Positions 1 through 9,589 of a DNA stretch of 64,000 bases are shown here, in pieces (the first letter of the stretch is position 1; each line of letters begins with the position of its first letter). Source of the stretch: Paenibacillus sp. N3.4 (GTDB lineage Bacteria; Bacillota; Bacilli; Paenibacillales; NBRC-103111). A program made the translations under genes and the position numbers. A model generated the notes under the pieces. The model saw only the letters and a program-made list of their open reading frames with translations. It made no database searches and was not told where the DNA came from. Where the stretch lies: positions 1 through 64,000 of the forward strand of contig NZ_VRTT01000008.1 of NCBI RefSeq assembly GCF_008017805.1. Reading direction: 5' to 3'.

Positions 1-178
1 CAGACTCATCCCATAATCTATGCCTGATGATGTTCGTGTTCCTCGGGTCGGAATTTTGCCTCCAGCTTCCTTCAGATTCCACCTCACGATGGACACCCTT
101 GCTCTTGGCTAGTGGTTGGTAACTACAAACCCCCACAGTGGACTTTCACCACCTAGTTAATCGCCATGCGTGGCACAC
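1..178 (-). ncRNA. Group IIC intron, 5' part (runs off the left edge)
   Basis: On the minus strand the sequence starting at 178 opens with GTGTGCC, fitting the GUGYG 5' boundary of group II introns. It continues with domain I landmarks I recall from the Oceanobacillus iheyensis class IIC intron: GGTGGTGAAAGTCCAC, a CAAGGGTGTCC block, GGAATCTGAAGGAAGC, and GAGGAACACGAAC, ending in a GGATGAGT block at the window edge. Class IIC introns insert just downstream of intrinsic terminators, and one lies directly upstream here. The intron-encoded reverse transcriptase and domains V/VI would lie outside the window. Class assignment is from memory of the consensus. Confidence 0.85.
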
Positions 179-182
179 CGCA

Positions 183-211
183 GAAAAAGCGACCTAAGCG
201 GTCGCTTTTTT
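183..211 (-). terminator. Intrinsic terminator, target of the group IIC intron
   Basis: A hairpin with arms GCGACC (189-194) and GGTCGC (200-205), flanked by A and T runs on both sides, so it could work in both directions. On the minus strand it would end the ThuA-containing operon. The intron starts five bases after the minus-strand T run, as expected for class IIC insertion. Confidence 0.8.
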
Positions 212-412
212 GTCTTTTCATATGAGGATACGGCAACAATGGTTCGAAATACTCTTATTCTGCCACTCCCGGCTAGTTCCATAGAATGGATTATTTTGAT
301 AGGCTGGCATAAAGATATGCTGCATCATCAGCGGGATGCGGGTTTAAACTTGTAGATGCTTGGATTTGTAGCTCTTTCAATCGTTCTCTCTGCCGCCGAC
401 CTAACATTCACT

Positions 413-1159
413 TTATTTTGCAGCGTTTATATCGACCAAATTCTCCAACGGTTTGACGTTGCCGAAAACTGGCACCGTCGTCCCTTTCACAGGTGCCGCC
501 CAGTAGACGGCATTCGATATCACCTTTAGGATTTCCTTATTATGGTAAGTGGGTGAGGTTTCATGTCCAGGTCTGAAGACGAAAATTTTCCCTTTGCCGC
601 GCGTATACGTCATACCGCTGCGGAAAATTTCGCCACCCTGGAACCAGCTTACCATAATGAGCTCATCCGGTGCCGGGACATCAAAAAACTCCCCATACAT
701 CTCCTCTTCCGCTAGCTCAATATACTCCCCTAGGCCTTCTGTGATGGGGTGATTCGGTTGAACAATCCAGATGCGCTCCTTTTCGTTGGCTTCCCGCCAT
801 TTGATATTGCACGAGGTGCCCATTAATTTTTTGAATATTTTCGATTGGGAGGCGGAATGCAGGACGATCAGTCCCATCCCACCGAGGATACGTTCATGTA
901 TTTTTTCAACAATGTCATCCCGCACTTCATCGCCAGCGATATGCCCCCACCAGACAAGCACATCCGTGCGGTTTAACACTTCATCGGTCAGCCCGTGCTC
1001 CGGCTCGTCCAAGGTTGCTGTGGTGACGTTTAATCGCTGTTTGCTCAGATAATCGCCAATGACGCGATGGATGCCCTGCGGATATATTTTCATTGCTGGC
1101 TCATAATTCAATTCGTGTCTAAACTCATTCCATACGGTAACATTAATACTTGCTTCCAT
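413..1159 (-). CDS. ThuA-like domain protein
   Basis: 248 aa. The protein matches the ThuA (trehalose utilisation) class of glutamine-amidotransferase-like folds, which accompany sugar oxidation genes. Visible features are the N-terminal [10 protein letters not shown] strand, DVLVWWGH near residue 88, GLIVLHSA near 136, and a late [13 protein letters not shown] segment. It starts at an ATG preceded by AGGGGATCTAACC and follows the Gfo/Idh/MocA gene with almost no gap, so the two are almost certainly co-transcribed. This pairing is common in Paenibacillus sugar-catabolic clusters. The substrate is unknown, and no enzymatic residue assignment is possible from sequence alone. Confidence 0.85.
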   Translation of the reverse strand: MEASINVTVWNEFRHELNYEPAMKIYPQGIHRVIGDYLSKQRLNVTTATLDEPEHGLTDEVLNRTDVLVWWGHIAGDEVRDDIVEKIHERILGGMGLIVLHSASQSKIFKKLMGTSCNIKWREANEKERIWIVQPNHPITEGLGEYIELAEEEMYGEFFDVPAPDELIMVSWFQGGEIFRSGMTYTRGKGKIFVFRPGHETSPTYHNKEILKVISNAVYWAAPVKGTTVPVFGNVKPLENLVDINAAK

Positions 1160-1161
1160 GG

Positions 1162-2184
1162 TTAGATCCCCTTTAGTGGCTCAATTTTTATTTTCATGCC
1201 GTTTTTCGTCGACTCCGCAGCACTGCATGCCATGGACCAGCTGATCAAGTTGTCTCCAATATGCGTGGCAGGCAATCTGCGTTCCCGGATCGCTCCGACC
1301 ATATCGCCGATTGAATATTCCAGGTAATCCGAATCGTTGCACGGAAAGGTTGGAATCGGAATACTTTCCCGCGTACCGTCCTGCCAAACGATCTGAGGTA
1401 TATCATCCTTCAGCTCAATGGCTCCTTTACTGCCAGTCAGAATGATATCGCCGTTCCAGGAAGTGTTCTTTCCCTTATTCACCCAGCTGCCAAAATAAGT
1501 CATGAATACGCCGCCTTCAAAATTAAACACCGCTGCGGTTACCGACTCCCCATTGATGGGACTCCAAGTAGGGTTCATGCTTTCGGCATAGACGGAGATC
1601 GGGTTTTTCCCGAGAATATAACGGATAGAATCAAAATGATGAATGCTCATTTCTTTCAGCATGATATCACTGAAAACCCGACGCCAGCCGGTAAGCTCGA
1701 TATTTTTGTGATCCAAGGAAAATCGCCATTCTACGTTTTCGATGGTGCCTACCTTACCGGAATCCACACAAGCTTTGAGTGCTTGAATGACGGGTCTGCG
1801 GCGGTAATTTTGATTGACCATGACGTAATTGCCACAAGTTTGGGCGTATTTATAAATTTCAACAGCGTCCTCGTAATTGGTGGAGACTGGCTTCTCCATG
1901 ATTACATGCATACCCGCTTCCACCGCTTCAATCGTTAAAGCTCTATGCGTATGCGGCGGCGTAATTAGCAGCGCGAGATCTGCCTTCACTTCGCGCAGCG
2001 CTTTTTTGTGGTCCTGGTAAAGAGGAATATTTCTCCCGGTCAACATCTGGGCCGCCACCGCTAAATTCTTCTCTTCCATATCGACGACGGCGACCAATTC
2101 CACATCTTCTACATTCAGTACGGCACCCAGCCAGAACTTTCCAAAGCCGCCAAGTCCGATTTGAATCACTTTCATTTTATCCAT
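1162..2184 (-). CDS. Gfo/Idh/MocA family oxidoreductase
   Basis: About 340 aa. The N-terminal Rossmann fold has GLGGFGKFW near residue 10, and the family signature EKPVSTN lies near residue 100; this lysine is a catalytic residue in the family. The C-terminal half is the usual alpha/beta substrate domain. I start it at the ATG at 2184, behind GGAGTGAGACGC, rather than at the GTG three codons upstream. These enzymes oxidise sugars, inositols or their derivatives with NAD(P). Its place after an ABC importer and before a ThuA protein suggests it processes the imported sugar. Substrate not determined. Confidence 0.9.
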   Translation of the reverse strand: MDKMKVIQIGLGGFGKFWLGAVLNVEDVELVAVVDMEEKNLAVAAQMLTGRNIPLYQDHKKALREVKADLALLITPPHTHRALTIEAVEAGMHVIMEKPVSTNYEDAVEIYKYAQTCGNYVMVNQNYRRRPVIQALKACVDSGKVGTIENVEWRFSLDHKNIELTGWRRVFSDIMLKEMSIHHFDSIRYILGKNPISVYAESMNPTWSPINGESVTAAVFNFEGGVFMTYFGSWVNKGKNTSWNGDIILTGSKGAIELKDDIPQIVWQDGTRESIPIPTFPCNDSDYLEYSIGDMVGAIRERRLPATHIGDNLISWSMACSAAESTKNGMKIKIEPLKGI

Positions 2185-2208
2185 GCGTCTCACTCCGTTC
2201 CGTAAGCT

Positions 2209-2345
2209 TTAATACTTCATGCAAATCGTCGAGATGTCGCTATAAAAATCGATGTTGTACATACCGCCCTGCCGTCCGATCCCGCTCTCTTTCACACCGC
2301 CGTAAGGAGTTCTCGGATCACGGAGAAACCAGGTGTCGACCAGGT
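2209..2345 (-). pseudogene. Aldehyde dehydrogenase C-terminal remnant
   Basis: The minus strand encodes about 45 residues matching the extreme C-terminus of aldehyde dehydrogenases: a DTWFLRDPRTPYGG segment, the GVKESGIGRQGG motif, and a FYSDISTICMKY end. This is closest to the 5-carboxymethyl-2-hydroxymuconate-semialdehyde type. Nothing upstream in any minus frame continues it; the catalytic Cys and the NAD fold are missing. It sits between the permease (ends at 2538) and the oxidoreductase, so a full gene here was probably deleted. The 2346-2537 stretch shows no gene I can assign. Confidence 0.75.
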
Positions 2346-2537
2346 TAAACCGACTGTATGGAGATGTCCAGCATTTGTGCATCAAACGCAAGTACGAGAA
2401 TCGTCAGTCTGGAATCGGATACTACCGCATTGGGAGAATACGGAACGATCACAACGCCATGGGGAAAGATCGATCACTCTGCGATTGCTCATTCCGGTGG
2501 TCCTCCCGAATCATCAGACATGTTCCGCAAATCCCCA

Positions 2538-3341
2538 TCAGCCTTTCACCGCACCTGAAAGCATGCCTGACACAATATAGCGTTGTCCCAATAAATAAAC
2601 GATGACAATTGGCAGCGTGGTCAGCACAATCGCCGCACACACTAGATTCCAGCTGGAAATGTAGGTGCCATAAAAGTTATAAACGGCCAGTGTCATTGGG
2701 TTATTCGTGGATTTGTTAAATACATACAGTGGCAGGATGAAGTCGTTCCATGCATTCATGAAATTGATTAGCAGCGAAGTCATCGTCACTGGCATAAGCA
2801 GCGGATATTGAATCCGAAAAAAAAGCTGCCAGGCGTTGCTGCCATCCATCACCGCCGATTCATCCATTTCACGCGGGACGGAATGAATGAATCCATAATA
2901 GAGAAAGACGGTAAATGGCATCATCAAAGCCGAATAGAGTAAGATGATCCCTTGAAATGTGTTCATGATGTGTAGGGTCTGCATAATCTTTATCGTAGGT
3001 ATCATATTAATCGGTGCGATCAAACCGACGATGAAATAGTAATACAGCATTTTATTGACCTTTGTTCTTCTTCTGGACAGAACAAAGGCCCCCATAGCGG
3101 ACGCAATATTCGTAAGCAAGACGGAACCGACGGTAATGATCATACTGTTTTTAAAAGCGCGGATCATCTTTCCTTCTTTGATAACCGTTGCGTAATTGTT
3201 AAATTGAATGTGCTTGGGAAAGCTGAGATTCATTAAATCTGCTTCCGCCGATGTTTTCACTGAATTCATCACGACTAACAACAAGGGGATTAGAATGACA
3301 AGCGTGAGCAACCAAACCGAAACTTCCTTAACCATTTTCAT
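2538..3341 (-). CDS. Carbohydrate ABC transporter permease (MalG type)
   Basis: 267 aa integral membrane protein with about six hydrophobic segments. The EAA loop of CUT1 sugar importers (EMDESAVMDGSNAWQLFFRI) lies near residue 150-170, and the typical GMLSGAVKG ending of MalG-type permeases is present. It overlaps the upstream permease by a few bases and starts behind GGAGGCTAGCGA. It forms the membrane channel with the partner permease. No ATPase gene lies nearby, so a shared MsmX-like ATPase elsewhere is likely (inference from the CUT1 family in Firmicutes). Confidence 0.92.
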   Translation of the reverse strand: MKMVKEVSVWLLTLVILIPLLLVVMNSVKTSAEADLMNLSFPKHIQFNNYATVIKEGKMIRAFKNSMIITVGSVLLTNIASAMGAFVLSRRRTKVNKMLYYYFIVGLIAPINMIPTIKIMQTLHIMNTFQGIILLYSALMMPFTVFLYYGFIHSVPREMDESAVMDGSNAWQLFFRIQYPLLMPVTMTSLLINFMNAWNDFILPLYVFNKSTNNPMTLAVYNFYGTYISSWNLVCAAIVLTTLPIVIVYLLGQRYIVSGMLSGAVKG

Positions 3342-4216
3342 TCGCTAGCCTCCGACCGCCTGGACAGCAGGCTTAGTGTAGAAAGCGCAATCAAGGTAGT
3401 CATTAAAAACAGAATAACACCGATAGCGGTAGCTGAGCCGTAACGTCCGGAAGAGAACTCTCTGAAAACAGCGGTGTTCAAAACCTCCGTCGTATTGCCT
3501 GGGCCACCTTTGGTCAGTACAAAGATCAGATCGAATACCTTAAAGCCGTTGATGAGATTCAATATCAAATTAATCGTAATCGCAGGCATGATAAGCGGCA
3601 GTGTAATATGCACGAACTGCTGCCATTTGCTTGAACCATCTATGGAAGCCGCTTCGTAATAGGAGCGCGAAATGGTTTGCAAGCCGGCCAGGTAAATAAT
3701 CATATTAAAGCCGATAAACTTCCAGGTTTCTACCGATACGACGGAAAGCATAGCGAATTTGACATCGACCAGCCAAGCATGCTTCCAACTCTCCAGTCCA
3801 ATTTCACCTAAAACACTGTTGATGAGGCCATGGCTCGGATCGAATACCGAGGAAAAGATTAAACCGATAATCAACGGAGAAATCGTTACAGGTAAATAAA
3901 AAATCGATCGCAGCACATTTTTCGTACGCAGCCCTTCGTTTAACAGCAGCGCTAAAGATAAGCCCAACAAATTTTTCAATAGTGTAGTCGACAGCGCAAA
4001 TTCAAAGGTGTGGGTAATGTATTCCCAGTAAAGCGCGCTTTCTTTCAACATATCCCTGAAATTATCCAGACCGATAAAGCGCATGCCTTCGTTATACGTA
4101 TTCCAATCGGTTAGTGCGTAATAAAAACTGAATAAACTCGGGGTAAAGTATAAAAGCGTATAAATGCCTAACGGTAAGATTAAAAAATAAAAAGGGTAAA
4201 TCTTCTTCGTATTCAT
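3338..4216 (-). CDS. Carbohydrate ABC transporter permease (MalF/UgpA type)
   Basis: About 292 aa with six membrane segments and an EAA loop (YYEAASIDGSSKWQQFVHITLP region). The reading frame is open up to an ATG at 4330, but that start has no ribosome site. The ATG at 4216 has AGCAGGGG just upstream and gives the usual short N-terminus (MNTKKIYPFYFLILPL), so I prefer it. It lies between the binding protein and the second permease in one operon. Substrate likely an oligosaccharide or plant-derived sugar; not provable here. Confidence 0.9.
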   Translation of the reverse strand: MNTKKIYPFYFLILPLGIYTLLYFTPSLFSFYYALTDWNTYNEGMRFIGLDNFRDMLKESALYWEYITHTFEFALSTTLLKNLLGLSLALLLNEGLRTKNVLRSIFYLPVTISPLIIGLIFSSVFDPSHGLINSVLGEIGLESWKHAWLVDVKFAMLSVVSVETWKFIGFNMIIYLAGLQTISRSYYEAASIDGSSKWQQFVHITLPLIMPAITINLILNLINGFKVFDLIFVLTKGGPGNTTEVLNTAVFREFSSGRYGSATAIGVILFLMTTLIALSTLSLLSRRSEASE

Positions 4217-4334
4217 ATAACCCCTGCTTCCTATTAGCCACATGTCCGTATAGTCATTAAGGAAAGGCGGCGCCGGTGAAAGATTAGTAATGCTCATCTT
4301 ATTCGCCGGCGTATACGCTTTTATTTCCATTAAC

Positions 4335-5681
4335 TTATTTGGCAGTCGCTTTGAAAGATTTTTCTCTGTTGTCGTCCAATTTTTTCAAGACATCCAGCGG
4401 CGCTGATTTTCCAAACAACATGTCCTGCATCGCCTTGGCAATTACAGCTCCTGAATCCCCATAGAATTTGACGGAATCGTTTAAATCAATAAGTTGGGAG
4501 CTGGCAATGGACTGTACGCTTTGCAGCGCTTGCGTTGCAGGTGCAACTTCAACGCCTTTAAATGAAATCGGACCTAAATCTTTTCGCTCCGTATAGTAAG
4601 CTTTTAAAGTATCCTGATTGGATAGAAAAGCGAAATATTGACGAATCGAGTCGATGTTTTTCGTTTCTTTATTCACTACACGGATAATCCCTCCGGCAGA
4701 GTGGCCAAAAGTCGTATTGTCTCCTAATGGGACCGGAAACATCTTCCATTTATCCGCACCCGAATTCGGGAACTTAGCCAATACTTCCTGTTGATACGTC
4801 GTATAGACCAGATCCATCGCATATTTCCCTGAACCCATAGCTTCATAGCCTTTCGTCCATTCGTTAGATAAAGCGTCTTTTCCGAAGTACCCCTTTTTGT
4901 TCATATCATTGTATTGACCCAGAGCGGTTGCCAACACTTTGCTTTCCGCGAATTTCCCAGTATTGTTATTTAATTTATCGATGAATCCCGGATCTTCTTT
5001 TACCGCAGCTCCAGCCAATTCCTGCACCCAGATGGGCAAATGCCATTCATCTTTCGCATTTTCAAAAATCGGAATAATCCCATTCTTTACAAGCGTATCG
5101 CAAATTTGCGTAAACTCTGCATATGTTTTTGGCGGTTGCAAGTTGTACTTCGCGAAAATATCCGTATTGTACAGCAAGCCCCAACCATCTACAGACCATG
5201 TGTTAAATCCGTACACCTTGCCTCCGATGCTTGCTCCTGCTTTGGCCCAGTCTGTATAATTGGCTGCCCACGGCTCATTGGATAAGTCCATAAAATTCTT
5301 TTCCGGCTGGAAGCTGTCAATTCCGATGCCGCTTGCCATGTAGAGGATATCCGGAGCTTCCTTCGTCGCAATCTTGGTTTTGAGAATATTAATATACTGA
5401 TCATCCGGATTTACCTGAAAATCAATTTTAATGCCCGTTTTTTGGGTAAATTGATCAGCAAGCTTACGGTCAATGTCTTTGATCCAGTTTTGAGAAGCAC
5501 CAACTGTAATCGTTACATCCTTTTTGGTCGCGTCCGGCTTCGCTGTTGGAGCAGGCGTTGCTGCTGCTGAACTTGCTGCCGGTTTCATTGAGCTTGCCGC
5601 ATCTTTCGAGCTGCTGCAGCCTGCCAGCACCATTGAAAATGTCATCATACAGATCGATATCCCTAGAAGAGATTTTTTCAA
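4335..5681 (-). CDS. Sugar ABC transporter substrate-binding lipoprotein
   Basis: 448 aa extracellular solute-binding protein family 1. The N-terminus is a lipoprotein signal (KKSLLGIS...MVLAGCSSS) with the lipobox cysteine near residue 22, followed by a Ser/Ala/Pro-rich linker before the mature fold. It starts at TTG (5681) behind an AGGGGGAAT site; the ATG overlapping this region is in another frame. It captures the substrate at the outer face of the membrane for the two downstream permeases. A cre-like box lies 50-65 bases upstream, so catabolite repression is likely. Confidence 0.92.
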   Translation of the reverse strand: MKKSLLGISICMMTFSMVLAGCSSSKDAASSMKPAASSAAATPAPTAKPDATKKDVTITVGASQNWIKDIDRKLADQFTQKTGIKIDFQVNPDDQYINILKTKIATKEAPDILYMASGIGIDSFQPEKNFMDLSNEPWAANYTDWAKAGASIGGKVYGFNTWSVDGWGLLYNTDIFAKYNLQPPKTYAEFTQICDTLVKNGIIPIFENAKDEWHLPIWVQELAGAAVKEDPGFIDKLNNNTGKFAESKVLATALGQYNDMNKKGYFGKDALSNEWTKGYEAMGSGKYAMDLVYTTYQQEVLAKFPNSGADKWKMFPVPLGDNTTFGHSAGGIIRVVNKETKNIDSIRQYFAFLSNQDTLKAYYTERKDLGPISFKGVEVAPATQALQSVQSIASSQLIDLNDSVKFYGDSGAVIAKAMQDMLFGKSAPLDVLKKLDDNREKSFKATAK

Positions 5682-5732
5682 GGTTCATTCCCCCTATACG
5701 TTTTCAGACTATTTCTTGTCTGTAACTGAATT

Positions 5733-5746
5733 ATAAAGCGTTTTCA
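5733..5746 (-). promoter_or_regulatory. cre-like box upstream of the binding-protein gene
   Basis: Minus-strand TGAAAACGCTTTAT matches the CcpA catabolite-responsive element consensus (TGWAARCGYTWNCW) in 12 of 14 positions. It lies between yesN and the binding-protein gene, where glucose repression of an importer would act. CcpA itself is not in the window. Confidence 0.6.
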
Positions 5747-5805
5747 TTTTGAGTTCGATGCACAGAATACGCTAGTTGCGATGGACTTTTTTCACCTCTT
5801 TTACC

Positions 5806-7362
5806 CTACAACTTCATTCCTTCACTGTAGTCCGACAAATTTTGTCCAGTCATATTCTTGAAGATACGACTGAAATAATGCGCATCCGGGTAGCCAACAA
5901 TCGCTCCAATCTCCTTGAAACTTAAGTTTGGATGCTGCTGTATTAAGCGTTTAGCCTCCTCCATACGCAGCGAGATTAAATATTTAAGCGGCGTTATTTG
6001 CTTGTACTTCTTGAATATTTTCGTTAAGTAGGAGGCGTCGAAATTGAATTTTGCGGAAATATCCTCCAGCGTGATCGGATGGGCGAAGTTTGTCTTCAAG
6101 TAGCTCTCGATCGAATGGGTCAACGCTTCGGCACCTTCGGAAACATGCTCCTCATTTAAAAACGCTGTGTTTTCTAGAAGCGTAACCAGCTTCTCAGAAA
6201 CGACGGGGAAATCGGCAGCGGTATAGAGGGTGTTCAGCATTTCGCACTCCAGATGGGAAATTTCGTCCTCGGAGATATGAATCGCCTGCTGATGGACAAT
6301 TTGAATGAGATGCTGCAGGTTTTTTTCGACCCATTTTTGCGGGTAAGCTTGCGCTGTCCAATGCTCGAAAAGGCTGCGCAGCTCCTTACTGAAACTCGCT
6401 CTCTTATTTCCTTGAATAAACGTGATCAGTTTGTGCTGGGTGTTGGGATCGATCCAAGCCGACGGCAACTCCCTTTCTGTGTCGGTGTTGGGTAGGACAG
6501 CCGACTTACCGGGAGCGAGCCCTCTTTCCATGGCGATTTTCAATCCTTGCGAGGCGCTCCACAATTTCTCCAGTGCTATAAGCTCTGGTAGATGAGCGAT
6601 TGTGACAGGATAAGGCTCTGCCTGCTCGCGAATCGCTGCCAGCAAAGCATCAGCAGAAATAAGAGGCTGCTGCCTGACCGTATCCTCTGTCTTGATCACA
6701 AGATACTTGCCGTTGACCTGTGATTGGTCTACCAGCCACCAGTCCTCCACGTATCCCAGCAAGGTCGGAATGGCTTTGCTTCTGCCCACCTGCTGCCATA
6801 GATTGTCATAAAAACCGGCTACGCTTAATGAATAAGAGGCATTCGCCAAATGCCCGATTTGAATGAGGAAAAGCTGAAAGACGCTGTCTTGCAACGTATT
6901 ATTCTCTGGCTGAATCTCTCCTGTTCGAACGGCGGAAAGCACCCGTTCTTTTTTGAGAGACGCTTTTTCTTGATCCAGCTGAGCGCAAATGCGGGACAAC
7001 GTTTTCTTTATATCATCGGCGTCCAGCGGCTTAAGCAGGAAGTCTTTGGCGCCGTAGCGAAGCGCCTGCTGCGCGTAATCAAATTCGTCGTGTCCGCTGA
7101 TGACGACAATCTGAATGCGTGGATATTTGCCGGAGACCTGCTTAATTAATTCAATTCCATTCATCTGCGGCATTTGAATGTCGGTAAACAGCACTTGCGG
7201 CTGCAGTTTTTCAATCAAATCCAAAGCTTCTTTTCCGTTCTCTGCATAGAGGATTTCAAACTTATCCGAGGCATTTTCAATTTTCGTGGCAATATTTTTC
7301 ATGATCAGGGGTTCGTCTTCGGCTATAAGAATTCGGTAGGAATCTTTCGTATGCGCTCTCAT
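5806..7362 (-). CDS. YesN-type response regulator with AraC DNA-binding domain
   Basis: 518 aa. An N-terminal receiver (residues ~9-125) has the acidic pair ED near 15-16 and the phospho-acceptor D61 in LFTDIQMPQMNG. A long variable middle region precedes a C-terminal AraC double helix-turn-helix (about residues 415-515) with the IVGYPDAHYFSRIFK signature. Start and the kinase stop codon overlap, so the pair is translationally coupled. It probably activates the binding-protein/permease operon just downstream, as YesN-type regulators do with adjacent sugar importers. Confidence 0.92.
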   Translation of the reverse strand: MRAHTKDSYRILIAEDEPLIMKNIATKIENASDKFEILYAENGKEALDLIEKLQPQVLFTDIQMPQMNGIELIKQVSGKYPRIQIVVISGHDEFDYAQQALRYGAKDFLLKPLDADDIKKTLSRICAQLDQEKASLKKERVLSAVRTGEIQPENNTLQDSVFQLFLIQIGHLANASYSLSVAGFYDNLWQQVGRSKAIPTLLGYVEDWWLVDQSQVNGKYLVIKTEDTVRQQPLISADALLAAIREQAEPYPVTIAHLPELIALEKLWSASQGLKIAMERGLAPGKSAVLPNTDTERELPSAWIDPNTQHKLITFIQGNKRASFSKELRSLFEHWTAQAYPQKWVEKNLQHLIQIVHQQAIHISEDEISHLECEMLNTLYTAADFPVVSEKLVTLLENTAFLNEEHVSEGAEALTHSIESYLKTNFAHPITLEDISAKFNFDASYLTKIFKKYKQITPLKYLISLRMEEAKRLIQQHPNLSFKEIGAIVGYPDAHYFSRIFKNMTGQNLSDYSEGMKL

Positions 7363-9212
7363 CCTGTCAGCTCCTCTTCTGATGATTTAGAATTAGAATC
7401 CGGTTGCCGGATCAAGCCGCCTATCACAATGCAGGCACCGCCCTCAGGGTGGTTGGAGGCTTTAAAAATGGCTTGCTCTCCGTACAAAAGCTGCAATCTT
7501 GCGGCAATATTTTTGAGTCCCATCCCTTTTCCCTGCGGTTCCTGCGCATATAAATTCACCTTAGGCTCGAACAAGGCTTGTAGTGCTTCAGGGGTAAAGC
7601 CGCCGCCGTAATCGCGGATTTGGATCGTCCAAGTCTCCCCTTCTGTTTTTCCGGTCAGCTCGATTTGCCATGGTGGCGCAACATGGATACCGTATTTCAT
7701 GCAGTTTTCCACGATCGGTTGAATAATTAAAATCGGTACGGCAACCTCCATAATTGCGGGATCAACTTCGATATGAAATCTTAGCTTCTCCCCGTATCGA
7801 ATCTGCATCAGAGTCAAATAGCTCGCGGCATACTCCACTTCATCCGACATAGTTACATTTCGAGCATGATTGGATAAGATGTAGCGCAGCATTTTGGAGA
7901 GATGCTTGCATACCTGCACGATCCCGTGATCCTCTTTCTCCTCGGCCATGATGCTAATCAGCGTTATCGTGTTATAGAGAAAGTGTGGATTCATCTGCGA
8001 TTGCAAAGCAACCATTCGTGCTTGCATTTCCTGTGAACGCGATTGGATCACTTCTTCGATGGAATCCTGGAGTCGAATGCACATCCGCTTGAAGGATGTG
8101 TTCAGAATATCCAGTTCATTCAAGCTGCTGTTGCTTTCAATCTGTGATAACGGCAGCAGCGTATCAACCCGGAGTGTGCGGATGGATTTGTGCATTTCCT
8201 TAATCGGCGACGTCAAGCCCCTCGCCACGAAGAACGAAACGATTAAGGTAACCAACAGAAGGCCGAGCACAGCGATAAACATCGAATTGCGAAACGTCAC
8301 CACAGGCTGCAGCAGCACATTTTCTGACTCTACGGCCATGACAGTCCAATCGGAGTAGCGAGAACGGGAATAGGCCATAATTTCACGATGCCTGTTGAGC
8401 GGATTGTTAATCGTTGAGGTGCCGATTGCCAGATTTTCTTTGGGCAGCTGCTTCCAATAGAACTCCGAATAAGCGTTAGGCTGATTGCTGTAAGGATAGA
8501 TCAGATTCCCCGCCTGATTGTAAATGTAAATCGATTTGCTTGCAGTAGCCCCCCCATTAGGCTCAGCCATAAGCTTGTCGATCAAGTTAGCCATCACGCT
8601 GTAGCTTTGTTGAATTTCCAGGATGCCCTGCTGTTTTCCGCCCAATGCCCATGAGAAAACGCGAGCCAAAGAAATAACCGTCTTGCCGCTGCTGTCCCAA
8701 TCATCTGAATGCGGGGGTGAAATAACCTTCGCGCCGTCGGCAGCAAGCGTGTCCTTGACCCATGTTATTTCGTTCATCTTGGCTTTAGGGAAAAGCTTGC
8801 TGACGGAATTATTGCCTGTCCCGAAAAACCGGCCGTTCATATCAAAGAGATTGATTTGCCAATCCAATTGAATCGGACCCATAATCGAAAAAATATAGTC
8901 GTTTATTTTTCTTACATTGTAGGAGGAAATGGTTGGATCCACGGGATTATCTTCTTCAAAAAATAATTGCTTGATGTCGTCCGAAAAAATGACCTTGACT
9001 GCAGCATTGTCGATATTTTGAATGAGCGAGTCGAGTTGTGTGGATATGTAAGTCGTGGATTGAAACATGGATTCCGAATCTCTTTTGGTTAAAATGTCGG
9101 AAACATAATAATAAAATGATACAGCTGCAATGGCTACAATGGCCGTAATAAGGATGGAATACGTTACGAACAATTTGAATTGAATGGACCTAAACCTTAG
9201 CAATGACACCAT
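7359..9212 (-). CDS. YesM-type sensor histidine kinase
   Basis: About 617 aa from the ATG at 9212, which is preceded by AAGAAGGG; the open frame extends 20 codons further upstream without a site. Two membrane segments flank a large extracellular sensor domain, followed by a HAMP region, a His_kinase domain with NPHFLYNT near residue 410 (phospho-acceptor His), and an HATPase_c domain with VEN and GKGMGLKN motifs. It senses an extracellular sugar or sugar-bound protein and phosphorylates the adjacent YesN-type regulator. Ligand unknown. Confidence 0.92.
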   Translation of the reverse strand: MVSLLRFRSIQFKLFVTYSILITAIVAIAAVSFYYYVSDILTKRDSESMFQSTTYISTQLDSLIQNIDNAAVKVIFSDDIKQLFFEEDNPVDPTISSYNVRKINDYIFSIMGPIQLDWQINLFDMNGRFFGTGNNSVSKLFPKAKMNEITWVKDTLAADGAKVISPPHSDDWDSSGKTVISLARVFSWALGGKQQGILEIQQSYSVMANLIDKLMAEPNGGATASKSIYIYNQAGNLIYPYSNQPNAYSEFYWKQLPKENLAIGTSTINNPLNRHREIMAYSRSRYSDWTVMAVESENVLLQPVVTFRNSMFIAVLGLLLVTLIVSFFVARGLTSPIKEMHKSIRTLRVDTLLPLSQIESNSSLNELDILNTSFKRMCIRLQDSIEEVIQSRSQEMQARMVALQSQMNPHFLYNTITLISIMAEEKEDHGIVQVCKHLSKMLRYILSNHARNVTMSDEVEYAASYLTLMQIRYGEKLRFHIEVDPAIMEVAVPILIIQPIVENCMKYGIHVAPPWQIELTGKTEGETWTIQIRDYGGGFTPEALQALFEPKVNLYAQEPQGKGMGLKNIAARLQLLYGEQAIFKASNHPEGGACIVIGGLIRQPDSNSKSSEEELTG

Positions 9213-9333
9213 CCGCCCTTCTTTCGTACCGCCTGTAAACTGATTTTCACATAAAAAAGCATGAACTTGCAAGGCTTATTCACGGTAAAAAAAGTCCAAT
9301 TCAAGGTAACGTTTTTGTCCATTGAACTCATTA

Positions 9334-9347
9334 TGAAAGCGTTCTAT
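9334..9347. promoter_or_regulatory. cre-like box upstream of yesM
   Basis: TGAAAGCGTTCTAT fits the pseudo-palindromic cre core (TGAAARCGYT) and sits about 125 bases upstream of the kinase start. The surrounding 9213-9403 stretch shows no gene. A second cre-like box upstream of the binding-protein gene supports CcpA control of the whole cluster. Confidence 0.45.
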
Positions 9348-9403
9348 AATAATTCGGACAATATTACAAATCAGTGAAACCTAGCCTGATCATGTTCATC
9401 GAA

Positions 9404-9434
9404 AAAAAGCTGCCCTCCAAACCAGGGCAGCTTT
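9404..9434 (-). terminator. Intrinsic terminator of the CotA-like gene
   Basis: Arms AAAGCTGCCCT (9406-9416) and AGGGCAGCTTT (9424-9434) are perfectly complementary, with a run of seven T on the minus strand. The placement after the minus-strand multicopper oxidase gene suits its terminator. The bases between it and 9589 show no gene. Confidence 0.85.
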
Positions 9435-9589
9435 CCTTATGTGAATAGAAAACTCCAATTGTCCATGTAACGCACCTCAGCATATCGAACAAAAGCAGCA
9501 CGCCCTCTAAGAAGGAACGTCAGCTTTTAGATATATACATGGAACATCAGGCTCTAGGCAGTAGATTGAAGCTTTGAAAGACGAAGCTT

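Noticed and set aside
2333..2605. Plus-strand open frames over the ALDH scar and permease end
   Set aside because: They overlap a permease whose ending is typical, start without ribosome sites, and match nothing I recognise.
5470..5688. Out-of-frame ATG at the binding-protein start
   Set aside because: Reading it gives a 72-aa frame without motif; the TTG frame encodes a perfect lipoprotein signal.
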